From Nemertoderma westbladi (Eukaryota > Xenacoelomorpha > Nemertodermatida > Nemertodermatidae): DNA of 64,000 nt. Positions within the stretch are counted from its first letter, which is position 1. The number at the start of each line of letters is the position of its first letter. This document shows positions 53,103 through 63,091 of this stretch, in pieces. The notes under the pieces are model-generated. The model did no database searches, was not told the origin of the DNA, and was given only the letters and a program-made list of their open reading frames with translations. Both the position numbers and the translations under genes were made by a program. Location of the stretch: NCBI GenBank assembly GCA_032718475.1, contig JAUCBJ010007854.1, positions 1 to 64,000 on the forward strand, read 5' to 3'.

Positions 53103-53819
53103 TTGGAAAGCGTAGATGAAATGATCACACTACGTTACATCAGAGCTTGGGAAGCGAACGCTGATTTACATTGTGATTCACGCCATCGCTATTATCCTGG
53201 ACGCGCTTACGAAGGAGTTTATGCGTTCCATCCTTATTTGTTTGCCTCCGTCGAGCAGAAATCGCGCCTATCAAGTTATGAACTATTGAAGCGCGTTGGA
53301 GAATGTATTTCAACCAAATATGTACGTAAATTTCTCAGGAGCATTAATCCGAGTGACATCCATTCTTACAACTTAATAAACTTTATCCGTCAAGACCCTG
53401 CCTATGGAGACTTATTCGTCAACTCACACCCTGAGTTACAAGAAGTATATCGACGGCCTTACGAGTACCGAGCCCGCGAACGCGAGTTGGAAAGAACCAT
53501 TAAACCAAGGAAGTTTCTAACTACTTATGGTCCACCCACGGCCCTCGTGCAGACCACTCGTACAGGACCCGTAAGAGCGGCTGTCTTGAAACGAGCTCTC
53601 AAAGCCGTTAGACCCCTCTCCCCGGACGTTGATGTCAATCAACCCGGTACTTCGACCGGCGGATATACCGATCGCAATCCCATACCTTCTGATGCAATCA
53701 TATTGCACCCTTCACCCAGGAGTTATAGCCCTCCTCGTAAAGTGGCTCGCCCCAAAGAGAAAAGGACTCTTGCTAGCTTTAAAAAACTGCGTAAACGCCG
53801 TCCGCACAAGAAAGACTAA
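53103..53819 (+). CDS. unidentified 3' ORF D (BEL copy 2)
   Basis: About 238 codons open (first in-frame ATG at 53118), ending 78 bp before the 3' LTR. The N-terminal 130 residues are rich in aromatic and charged residues (ADLHCDSRHRYYPGRAY, YLFASVEQKSRLSSYELLKR). The C-terminal 60 are proline-rich and end in a basic tail KKLRKRRPHKKD. The C-terminus is conserved with copy 1, where the middle is lost. No membrane span, so not an obvious envelope. Function unknown; the tail suggests nucleic-acid binding or nuclear import. Confidence 0.6.
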   Translation: MESVDEMITLRYIRAWEANADLHCDSRHRYYPGRAYEGVYAFHPYLFASVEQKSRLSSYELLKRVGECISTKYVRKFLRSINPSDIHSYNLINFIRQDPAYGDLFVNSHPELQEVYRRPYEYRARERELERTIKPRKFLTTYGPPTALVQTTRTGPVRAAVLKRALKAVRPLSPDVDVNQPGTSTGGYTDRNPIPSDAIILHPSPRSYSPPRKVARPKEKRTLASFKKLRKRRPHKKD

Positions 53820-53889
53820 CTGTTTAGAGTATTTTTATATTTTAGAAACTGTGATTTTGTATATTTTATAGACTTAAATCCCATTTTCT

Positions 53890-53897
53890 GGGAGCGG
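53890..53897 (+). promoter_or_regulatory. polypurine tract, BEL copy 2
   Basis: GGGAGCGG directly before the 3' LTR, as in copy 1. Confidence 0.55.
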
Positions 53898-55087
53898 TGT
53901 AAAAGCTTTTGTGGGATAACTGATACGTTTGACTTTGCTGGCCAGTTCCCCCCCGGTCGCTAAAATACTCTCAAAGGGATTTATAACTAAAATAGTGCAA
54001 GCTACCAGCTTATTGGCTGATGTGCTGTACGGAGATATCTGGGCTCAGTTTAATCGGCCAACTAGTTTAGGGAGGTAGCTTATACCCTGCTGTCCGTGTC
54101 GGCCAATAGAATTTGCGTAGGCGTTGATTTCGACCTATCCCAGCGCTACTGAACTGAATTTCCTATCTCACTGCTCATCCTCTGTGTTGAACGGGGCTTC
54201 GTGGAATAAGAGTTTTGGTATACTCGTATAGTAGTAGTAGTCATATGATTTTATATGATTCTGTTGTTGTGTTCCCATTTTCGCCATAACACCGGCTTTT
54301 TGGGAAGAACTCTAGTAAAACTGCTTAAATTATCGAAAGTATAAACTGTTACCTCACTAATTAACATACTCACTTAATTTAATTGCATTAATCATATTGT
54401 TTGTACTGTTATTTTACCGTCAGTTATTAATTGTACCTATTTGTTGATGGAAATATTGCTCTTTGGATAATACGGATAAATCACCCAAATTCCCAATTTT
54501 CTTGATACACTACAGGTTAGAGAGACCGGCTATACATAACAATTGCGATTTATATTAATGTGGTGTGTATTGAATCTAATGTTATTTAGCAGAACCTACA
54601 TGAGTCAATTACTGCTCTCTTTATGTGTGATCAAATATACTGACGGTCGGCAGAATAGTGTGTATGATTGCGATTGGTAACAAAGTATTTCCTAAAGAAT
54701 ACGCTTTATACTTTAATCATAAGCAGTATCGTTGCGTTTTAGTATAAGTCTTAGTTCTGTTTAAATAGATAAAGCGCCACGTCCTAAAGGAACTGTTAAT
54801 ATTTCCCGAAAGCCAATAATATCTGTCAGAGATTAATTATTAACGATCTATCGAATAATACAGTAGGTATACACTGCAACCTTACAATGCAATAATAAAA
54901 TTTAAGCATCCGAATTCAGTCTCCCGGGTGTAGATCCATCGGGTGAATGATCGCGCATGGGCTGACTTCGGCTAGTGTTTTGCGTATTAGCATAAAATAT
55001 TGTCGTATGCTAAAGTGGTTTTAATTAACTAAAAGACATATAAATTTTGGCAGGTTAAACTGCTAAAGGTCTTCAAAAGCGCGAACA
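53898..55087 (+). repeat. 3' LTR of BEL copy 2
   Basis: 1190 bp, nearly identical to the 5' LTR, followed by the CTAAG target duplication and the remaining part of gene A. Confidence 0.95.
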
Positions 55088-55312
55088 CTAAGAGCTTCTA
55101 TCTTCTCCTGTGTCGACTTGTGGGATTCATCTACTACCATACAGTTCGACAGGTTTTGGTTTGTAAATCACGATTTCGCCCGCATTCGGTCCGCTCATCA
55201 TGAACGAATGGTATGGATTCGTCAAACGGTATCCACCTTCCTGATAACGCAGACTCTGGTGGTTTGGACATTGCCCTAAAATCGGCTCAGGGTTCTCTGG
55301 GTTCAAACGCAT
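55088..55312 (-). pseudogene. protein A, N-terminal region (copy 2)
   Basis: Starts at the ATG 55312 with NPENPEPILGQCPNHQSLRY and matches copy 1, but an 11-bp deletion near 55145 shifts the frame after YKPKPV. It ends at the BEL target duplication; the gene continues at 43185. Confidence 0.7.
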
Positions 55313-55620
55313 AGGGATCGCGTTGTCTTGCCGCAGGCATTCCAGTCGTCAGTCATCATATTAAGCACTGACACAAGAAATATTAATTATACTAACCAAC
55401 TCTCACCAATTTATAGCAAATACAATGCTCAACCTTTAAATACAGTTATTATTAATATTGTGAATAACAGTTGAGATTGTGGGGAGAGATAACCACACTC
55501 GTGATCGATATTATTACTACATCTCCACAAAAGTGGGTGTAGATAACAAGTTATATGTATTATTTATTTATTATATAAAGTAATATGCAAAAGGCTCACC
55601 CCTACTTTTGTTTATAATGT
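55313..55620 (-). repeat. U1 3' flank, type P
   Basis: Counterpart of 2437-2750. The junction with gene A is slightly shorter here (AGTCGTCAGTCATCAT). Confidence 0.7.
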
Positions 55621-55717
55621 AAGGAGCCTGCGCGAACGCAAGCTCCAGCTAACACAAATTTAGCACCCGAGTTTCCGAGATTTGAGAAAATCGCAGGGGT
55701 CAACACAAGTGGAGTGC
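55621..55717 (-). pseudogene. U1: U1 snRNA gene, 3' 97 nt only
   Basis: Same truncation at GGAGTGC as 2751-2847 and 62995-63091, plus its own substitutions (TTTCCGAGATTT for TTTCCTCGATTT, CAACACAAG for CAACCCAAG). It is joined at 55717/55718 to gypsy integrase sequence. Confidence 0.9.
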
Positions 55718-56505
55718 TGTTGGTGGCTGTCTCTCGGTTGATGGTGTGGGGAGGCTGCTAGGTGGTACTGTAAATTGCCGCCTGCGTAGGAAAACGCGGC
55801 TGCGCCTCAGGACATGGCCGCTTTCCTGTCGCACAAGGTAGTCGTGGTTGAGCATGGCCTCGACTATGATTCCGTGTCCGGTCAATCGCCTGTCGCGAGG
55901 GTCCTGTATAAGGACGGGGTGTCTGGTTGGCAGTGCCTCCAGCGGCTTCATGCGGCAGTTGTAGTTCACTAACAGTTTTTCACGTGTAGTTTCCGCAATT
56001 GCGTCAAGTTGGTGGAACGTCTTGCGCCACTTCTCGTCCAATATGGTGAAGCTGACGGGGAGGGACTCGCGGATATTGTGGCCGTAAAGCGTCCACCGTA
56101 ATATGGAGTGTTTCGGAATGCCAGTATCCCGCCTGCTATCCCGTCTGAATCGTGTTTGGCACCACGGATTATCTTCTTCACGGCCTTCATGGCAGCCTCT
56201 GCTCGTCCGTTGGTGCGGGGGAGGTGGGGGCTGGATGGTTCCAGGGTGATACCCCACTGCCGGAGAAACTTTATCACCTCCTTGGAAACGAGTTGTGTTC
56301 CACCATCTGGGTGGAAGATGGTAGGCACTGCTGTGGCGAGGAACAGCTTGCGGAGGCAATTCACAATGGGAGTGGACGTTGTGTTCGCATTCAATAGGAA
56401 TAACGTCGGCCATCTGGTGAACTCGTCGGTGACCACGAAATAGTGAATCTGGTCGACTCGGAGGAGGTCGGCATGGACTCGTTGGAATGGGTGGGTTGCA
56501 CTGCA
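55718..56505 (-). pseudogene. pol: gypsy integrase fragment (copy 2)
   Basis: Counterpart of 2848-3640. The frame at 56436-55969 carries TDEFTRWPTLFLL, the HPDGGTQ Asp and GRAEAAMKAVKK Glu of the integrase core; another frame carries the C-terminal region into U1. The fragment breaks off at GGGTGGGTTGCA (about 56500), where inverted gene B sequence begins, so the first catalytic Asp and everything upstream are missing. Confidence 0.8.
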
Positions 56506-56890
56506 ATGGGTTGGTATATATATACGGACTTATATGGAAAAGGTGATACTCCTAACGTTAAAGAGTTCGAATCGCGTTAAGTGGAGTCATTGCATATACT
56601 GGGCGATTACCTCACCTCCACGGATAATCCTACAATACTATTTGGCTATAGAGTCTTCGGTTAACGCATGTTTCATCACTGATATAGTGTCTAGGACTCT
56701 AAAGCGACACCCGTTATGTCTCGGACAGGGGCATACAGTTTACGATGAAGGGAGGACACATGCGGACGTATTTCGTCGACTCCTTCAACCCTTCTACAAG
56801 ACCGACGCCAACTGTGATACTTTCACGCGTGCGGGATTCAGCATTTTTCGCGAAGTTTATCTCACCCACGTGGGAAGACTAGAGGTATAG
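56506..56890 (+). pseudogene. protein B, C-terminal fragment in inverted orientation
   Basis: Matches 42100-41734 reversed: WAITSPPRIILQYYLAIESS through YLTHVGRLEV. A short garbled stretch at the start (the frame has lost the TGYISYLMF part) marks the break with the gypsy fragment near 56505-56520. The apparent ATG at 56534 is not a natural start. Confidence 0.65.
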
Positions 56891-57150
56891 CTATGTGGAG
56901 CTAAAAACAAACCCAAAATATAAAGGTTCAGTTCAGTAATATAATATATACTTAGTTTATTAGAGTTATTAGTTTATTAATTATTTACTATTTATACTGT
57001 AATTATGTTTTTAATAAATTGTTCTGTACATTACATCTTTATCGTTGAGTCGGACATTGTCACGCTCTCGGTAAAGTTGTATATGTACAGTACATAGTGT
57101 AATTACGTTTATATTGGTTTTAGGTTAGCGTAGTGTAATATTGTATTTGT
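56891..57150 (+). other. 3' flank of gene B, inverted copy
   Basis: Reverse-complement counterpart of 41474-41733 and 1424-1670. It leads without interruption into the type X flank, proving the empty site of the 6-kb insertion. Confidence 0.65.
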
Positions 57151-58033
57151 AACCAAGTAACATAAATGACCCCTTGGAAATAAGCTGCAAAGCTTTAGGG
57201 GTAATCCTATATATTATGTAGGACAATACCTTTACCCGTACCATTGTTTGGTGTATTTGTTATTGTTTTTACATAATGTATAAATAAATCTATCTATCTA
57301 TCTAAGTCAGCATCATGTGGTACATGGTTGGATGCAAGGTTGATTAGCCAGCAATGTAATTGCATTGAAAACATGTTTGAAATAAAAGAATATACTGTCT
57401 TATGTTAAAAAAAAACATACACATGTCAGAGTTTGCGAAAACTATAAAATCCTAACAGTCAAACTGAAATCAAATTAGCAACAATCATGGCATTAGAAGT
57501 CATTTGGAAAATTTGGTTAGCACTTTAAATAAGTTACCCTAGCACTTTAGCCTAAGTACTGGTGTGTAGATTGACCTTTAGTGGTTCCATAAACACCCTC
57601 AACCGCCCTACTAACTCTTCCCCTGGAGACACTGGAGAGAAAGAGACAACATATATGTTAATTATGCTTAGGTCAATTAAATACACATTTATTAAAGCAA
57701 ATTCATTTGAACTAATTAACAACTATAATGAAATGGGAAATGGGGATTCCCCCTATAAAATTGTTAAATAAAATAAATTTAATCTTATAGTAGAATTCCA
57801 TGAAAGGACACCTGAAAATGTCGACTTTTACAGCAAATTAACATCAGCTACGTAGCCACTTTTTGCCAGTGTAAAATGAAATAGTTTTTTTTACAATTTA
57901 ATTTGTAATAATTATTACAAATAAAGTCAATCTTATAGTCATCAATATTATCAATTATTGATAACTAGTGATACAACATTAGTTGGTAGATATGACCATT
58001 AATCCCAGGGAACAAGCTTTACAGGTTCGTTTG
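57151..58033 (+). repeat. U1 5' flank, type X, inverted copy
   Basis: Reverse complement of 34607-35494, with a single 96-bp unit near 57170-57260 and an uninterrupted joint to the gene B flank. Confidence 0.8.
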
Positions 58034-58280
58034 CCGGCCAACATACTATTATTGTATATACGAATATATACGAAAGCAACTATAGGCTTATTAATAGTCA
58101 CGTCAAATAAATTAATTTTAAACAAACATTCGATAAATATAATTATACTTACGTATCAGAAAAGCTACAGGATTTATTATACATAAATATTCTTTAATTA
58201 TAATATATCATTTTGTATACAACTTACAACAATGTAATATGGCAAACCCGTATATACATGGAAGTTTCACACCTTCTTGC
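58034..58280 (+). promoter_or_regulatory. U1 promoter region (type X), plus strand
   Basis: Distal block about 58034-58093 (CCGGCCAACATACTATTATT start) and proximal block 58231-58257 (ATATGGCAAACCCGTATATA) at -190 to -247 and -24 to -50 of the U1 start. Confidence 0.6.
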
Positions 58281-58445
58281 ATACTTACCTGGCACAGGGG
58301 TTAACCACGATCAAGAATGCGGTTCCCCCAGGGTGAGGCCCTTGCATTGCACTCCGCTTGGGTTGACCCCTGCGATTTTCTCAAATCGAGGAAACTCGGG
58401 TGCTAAATTTGTGTTAGCTGGAGCTTGCGTTCGCGCAGGCTCCTT
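58281..58445 (+). ncRNA. U1: U1 small nuclear RNA
   Basis: 165 nt on the plus strand: ATACTTACCTG start, loop I GATCAAGAAT, ATTGCACTCC loop II, Sm site AATTTGTG, final hairpin with TTCG loop ending GGCTCCTT. It belongs to an inverted copy of the 34195-34359 locus but has the majority base at the position where that gene differs (CCAGGGTGAGG). The promoter blocks are intact. Confidence 0.92.
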
Positions 58446-58690
58446 ACAATATTAACAAAGCACTTATTCATACTCAATAATGTAAATATTACTTATTTTA
58501 TGTTTATTTTGTTTATCTTCGGTGAATAATAATAAGATATAAATAAGTTAATTATCATTGTCATGTTGTTTGTTATAATTATAGAACATTAAGTAAATTA
58601 TTATTATTAACACTCGATACCAGTAAAATATGGTCGAGGAGAAAACAACCAGAAATCCCAAATTAAATACACATAATAAAAAGAGGCACA
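58446..58690 (+). repeat. U1 3' flank, type R, inverted copy
   Basis: Reverse complement of about 33960-34194. AT-rich, no gene. Confidence 0.65.
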
Positions 58691-60169
58691 AAGTATACAG
58701 ATCAAGGACAATAACGGTAAATACGTGATAATTATCTAAACAATAACACTATAAAAAAAAGTATAAAAACATTGGGCAAACATACTTATTGTGACAGGGA
58801 CTATGTAAAGGTTGACTTTAAATTCCAGGCCAAGATACTGTATTACGTGAAATAAGACATCACATAAAAGCAAAAATATATTAAAAATAAGTAATACAAA
58901 CTCTTTATTCCAAAATTGTAACATTACTCAACGCCGTTAGTATTAACGGCGAGTTGTCAGCGAGGACATTACAGCATTGTATTGGCCTGTACATTTAGTA
59001 TTGTATTTGGTGTTATTGTTTACGTGGTAACCCATGACGGCGTTAAGCAATGCCCACTAAGGGGTCATTACTTAACGCCTTCATTGGATACCACGTAAAC
59101 AATAGGTGGAAATTTGCATGACAGCCAGATAGGCCTACTGCATTACCTACCGGTAGGCAGGGTATAGCTATTAATAACCAGTAGGGCCTAGCTATATTAT
59201 TATAACATGGCTCCAAACGCCACCATAAATATATAAGCTAACTTATTTATAACATAATTTATGTCATTTTTACATTTATTTATACAGCAACTAATATAAT
59301 TTGTGCAGTTTCTATCACTTATAATGTATATGTATAATCATTTCGTAATGTTAAAATTTTTGAATAAAACGACATACATACGTGTTACAAAGTACTTTAC
59401 AGTGTTCAGATCGTCGTGGCTTTATTTTCACTCACTCACTAACGTTCGTTAGTGTTAAAAAGCCATTCGGATCATCATACTATCGTGTGCGTAAAGTGCT
59501 ACTTTACACACAAATAAATAAAACAATCATAAAAACGGGCACCAAATATGAAAATAATAATCAATAATTACATGAACCTATTGAAATAAGATTAAGTTAA
59601 TAAAATTAATTAAATAATGAAATAAGAAATCAAATAAGATTTAGTTCTTCGACCATTCTTGTAAATAATAAATAATGTATTTATTTTCGGCATTGACAAC
59701 TATGGATGGAAGAGGAACTACGTAGGAACTACCCGTTGTGAAAAGGTATTTTTACACAGTTCCAGTCGAGTTTGCCGATGGAATAATTTACGGTTATGTC
59801 CTCTTAGACCTCCTCGAGGACCATAACTATAAAAATCGAAAAAAGTAAGTTCAGTAATTTTACTTAGTTAAGAAAAGTTTAAATTAGTGTTTTAAATTAG
59901 CAGTTCCAGTTTTAGAAATCCAAATAGCTCAAAGGAGGTAAGTTGGAGCGTCTAAGGATCCGGCGAGTATAATATCGCTAAACTCTCTCAATGAAATCGG
60001 TTGAGCCTAAATGAAATGGAGACCAGACAGGAGCCCCCCCCCCCCCCCCCCCCCCCCCCTCTATCTGCGGGGAAAGAACTACATAATTTGAATTTCTGAC
60101 AAATAATAGTCTATAAATAAACGACTTGGACTTGCTCTTCACAACCTTCATGCACCACCGACTTTGGGT
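58691..60169. other. spacer, no gene seen
   Basis: 59110-59500 is an inverted, diverged copy of 31730-32150. It holds two hairpins (annotated separately) and a 26-base C run at 60034-60059. No supported ORF. Confidence 0.5.
58930..59103. repeat. hairpin-rich insert
   Basis: CGCCGTTA-gtat-TAACGGCG near 58933-58952. Then ATTGTTTACGTGGTA at 59015-59029 is exactly mirrored by TACCACGTAAACAAT at 59089-59103, with GGCGTTAAG/CTTAACGCC nested inside. The corresponding part of the other arm (about 31910-32150) lacks it. Confidence 0.6.
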
Positions 60170-60241
60170 CCCATCTTGGTGTAGTGGTTGCATTGAATTC
60201 ACATATCTTGTAGGTCGTGGGTTCGATCCTCACATGATGGG
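60170..60241 (+). other. tRNA-derived sequence (SINE head or tRNA pseudogene)
   Basis: 72 nt: CCCATC pairs with GATGGG at the ends, A box TGGTGTAGTGG from position 8, and a full T arm GTGGG-TTCGATC-CTCAC with B box GGTTCGATCC. The anticodon arm is not convincing. Unrelated sequence of about 120 bp follows, as in a SINE. Confidence 0.6.
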
Positions 60242-60479
60242 CCAGGGCAGTTTCCGTTTCGGCACGAATGCTTTGAAGGGATTAGCAGTTTCCTCTGGGG
60301 AGTATATAGTTCTGGGGGTGCCGCACTGGAAATAGGCCTATCGGGTCGTAACGGGCGAAGAAAATTTACTTTTTACATTATTTTTGACATCTGAGTTCGC
60401 ACTACTACAGTAGGTAATCAATCGTCAGCTAGGTCGCCATATCTAGGGCAGTGATTTTTTATGTCCTTTTATTTGACTT

Positions 60480-60770
60480 TTTTGACCTCCTTTTTTTACG
60501 AATTGTGCATAATGACTTTTGTTGTCCGTTTAATGACTTTTGTTGTCCGTTTAATGACTTTTGTTGTCCTTTAATGACTTTTTATGTATGTATTTCTTCA
60601 AACTGTCAGACTGCTGAATTCTGGACTGTCAGACAGTTGATTTCAACATGCCTATGCCAAAACATTCAAAATTTGTTGATTTCTGGTCTGTCGGACAGTT
60701 GGTTTCACCATGCCTGTGCCAAAACATTCAAAATTCCATGATTTATAGACTATGAGATAGATTTCCATAT
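60480..60770. repeat. two short tandem repeats
   Basis: 60510-60590: about three to four copies of a 21-bp unit with AATGACTTTTGTTGTCCG. 60605-60750: about two and a half copies of a 70-bp unit with CTGTCAGACAGTTGATTTC and CCAAAACATTCAAAAT. No gene. Confidence 0.7.
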
Positions 60771-61124
60771 GCGCCTGTGGTAAAAGACTCTAAATTTCGC
60801 CGGTCGACTTTTTATTGGAATTTTATATAGGAAGATTTTTTATTTTTTTTAATTTAACTTTATTAAGTGTTTTATAGCGCTTATTTCTGTGTTATAACCT
60901 GTACATATACTAATTCGTTTATTGTTTTGGTTAGATTAAGCCCTTCTGTAACCTGTGTTTTTGGTGAAAACCTGGTATTCTTCACATGGGGGTAACTGCA
61001 AAGTGAAATATAACGGCAGAAAGTCTGGTATTCTTCACATGGGCCCTAAATTTAATAGTTTGTGGTTGTTGTCGATAATCGATTACCACATGACGTAGCA
61101 AAACACTCATTTTATAGCCAAAAA

Positions 61125-61480
61125 CAATTACCAATTGATGGAAAGGAGCAGGTTAAGGCCGGATTTTCTAACCAAAACAATAAACACTCACTTTACCAAA
61201 TGAAGAAAAGGAGCGGGTTACAGAGGCTAGCTTTCTAACCAAAACAATAAACGGCCACTTTACCAAATCAGGGAAAAGAGCAGGTTACAGAGGCGGGATT
61301 TTCTAAACAAAACAATAAACAATCACTTTACCAAATGAAGGAAAGGAGCAGGTTACATAGATAGTCTTTTCTAACCAAAACAATAAACGATAACATTACC
61401 AATTGAGAGAAAGGAGCAGGTTACAGAGGCGGGATTTCCTAACCAAAACAATAAACGATCACTTAACTAACGGAACCTAA
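61125..61480. repeat. minisatellite of about 70 bp, inverted copy
   Basis: Reverse complement of the arrays at 30574 and 33490, about five units, without the LINE tail found in both others. Confidence 0.8.
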
Positions 61481-61993
61481 AGGTAAATTTCTGGAGGACA
61501 TAAAAAGTCAAAAAAAAGGACATCATGAGTGATTTAAACGGACAATAAAAATTATTGCGTTGCCATAGCCACTTTGTCAGTATCAAGGTTTATGTAAATT
61601 AATTTATAACACTGATGCCAAGGTGGTGTTACATGAAACTTGCTGCGCGCTTAACTTCAGGGAACATAGTTATCGCCACGCAGTAGGGTGAAGCCAATCT
61701 ACAGGTCCTTGCAAGAGCCCTTAAATCCAACTAAATTTCCGGCCAACATAATATTATTATATATCCGAATATGTACTAAAGCAACTATAGGCATTTTAAT
61801 AGCGCTGCTTATATATTAATTTTTAACACAAATATTTGATAATGATAAATATAATTACTCCTATCTTGAGAATAGTCCAGTTTAAATATAATCTAATACT
61901 TATTCTTTAGTCATATTAAATAATTTTCTTACCACCTTTCGACAATGTAATATAGTAAACCTGTATATAAGAGGTAGCTACACATCAACTTGC
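61481..61993 (+). promoter_or_regulatory. U1 upstream region (type Y), inverted copy
   Basis: Reverse complement of the type Y flanks at 30055-30570 and 32964-33490, with the distal block near 61740-61800 and proximal block near 61940-61970. It now leads only into a 36-nt U1 fragment. Confidence 0.55.
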
Positions 61994-62029
61994 ATATTTA
62001 CCTGGCACAGGGGTTAACCACGATCAAGA
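61994..62029 (+). pseudogene. U1: U1 snRNA gene, 5' 36 nt only
   Basis: ATATTTACCTGGCACAGG to GATCAAGA, then gene A sequence in the opposite orientation. The 5' end carries a C to T change (ATATTTACC), which would alter splice-site pairing. Not functional. Confidence 0.85.
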
Positions 62030-62400
62030 CGAAGAGTTCGGGTGTCATTTCCTTCGGTTCCGATTGGTCGTAAGAGATCCAATAGAATGGTAGGCTCGCG
62101 AGCCTTCCGCCGAACTTCTCGATCTCGCCCTTCTTGTACACCTTGTACGCTCTATATAGGCTAAGAGCTTCTATCTTCTCCTGTGTCGACTTGTGGGATT
62201 CATCTACTACCATACTGTAGACATCCAGTCCGACAGGTTTTGGTTTGTAAATCACGATTTCGCCCGCATTCGGTCCGCTCATCTTGAACGAATGGTATGG
62301 ATTCGTCAAAGGTATTCGATCCACCTTCCTGATAACGCAGACTCTGGTGGTTTGGACATCGCCCTAAAATCGGCTCAGGGTTCTCCGGGTTCAAATGCAT
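62030..62400 (-). pseudogene. protein A, N-terminal fragment (copy 3)
   Basis: From the ATG at 62400 it matches copy 1 through about residue 125 (EPKEMTPELF), where it is fused to the U1 fragment. A 3-base insertion and small changes near 62310 (GGTATTCGATCC for GGGTATCC) disturb the frame between the first 25 residues and the rest. The uninterrupted CTAAGAGCTTC at 62160 is the empty site of BEL copy 2. Confidence 0.7.
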
Positions 62401-62994
62401 AGGGATCGCGTTGTCTTGCCACAGGCATTCCAGTCGTTAGTCCCCAGTCATCATATTAAGCACCGACACAAGAAATATTAATTATACCAACAAACTCTCA
62501 CCAATTTATTGCAAATACAATGATCAACCTTCAAATACAGTTATTATTAATACTGTGAATAACAGTTGAGATTGTGGGGAGAGAAAACCGCACTCGTGAT
62601 CGATATTCACACTACATCTCCACAACTACTACTACTACTAGGATCGGCATGCTGCATTGCAGCTGCATTTTTAAGAATGCTGTGCCGGCTTGTCAACAAA
62701 ATTGCACCGCCACAACTCCCTATCACCCATGACATTTGCTAGATCATCCGCATCTTTAAGGCCAGTGTCCTTTAAGATGCGTCTCAAGAAAGTCATGGGC
62801 TGCCCACCATGCTTATTCACTCCATGAGGCTGCCAAAGTACAAGATTATGCACTGGCTGGTCCTCACGGCGAAAGCAATGTCCTGCAATGTCCTGTCTCC
62901 ACAAAAGTGAGTGTAGATAACAAGTTATATGTAGTATTTATTTATTATATAAAGTAATATGTAAAAGGCTCACCCCTACTTTTGTTTATAATGT
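62401..62994 (-). repeat. U1 3' flank, type P, with a LINE insertion
   Basis: Matches 2437-2750; a 270-bp LINE tail with target duplication is inserted between 62625 and 62896. Confidence 0.75.
62626..62895 (-). mobile_element. LINE 3' end, 5'-truncated
   Basis: Minus-strand insertion of the RTE-like LINE tail (LRRILKDTGL, MGDRELWR, then a (TAG)n tail at its left end). TCTCCACAA is present at 62617-62625 and 62896-62904, and once at the empty site near 2653. Confidence 0.9.
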
Positions 62995-63091
62995 AAGGAG
63001 CCTGCGCGAACGCAAGCTCCAGCTAACACAAATTTAGCACCCGAGTTTCCTCGATTTGAGAAAATCGCAGGGGTCAACCCAAGTGGAGTGC
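62995..63091 (-). pseudogene. U1: U1 snRNA gene, 3' 97 nt only
   Basis: Same breakpoint as 2751-2847 and 55621-55717; otherwise close to the intact gene apart from AAGTGGAGTG for AAGCGGAGTG, a change shared by all three truncated copies. Confidence 0.9.

Larger units (their letters stand above)
43191..55087 (+). mobile_element. BEL/Pao-type LTR retrotransposon, copy 2 (11.9 kb, young, non-autonomous)
   Basis: Two 1190-bp LTRs with TGTAAAAGC...GCGCGAACA ends and CTAAG duplicated at 43186-43190 and 55088-55092. The empty site reads TATAGGCTAAGAGCTTC in gene A at 2194 and 62156. By eye only about three differences separate the LTRs, so insertion is recent. RT, RNase H and nearly all integrase are deleted, but gag-protease stays in one open frame. 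Extra ORFs precede the 3' LTR as in copy 1. It would need RT and integrase from another element. Confidence 0.95.
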
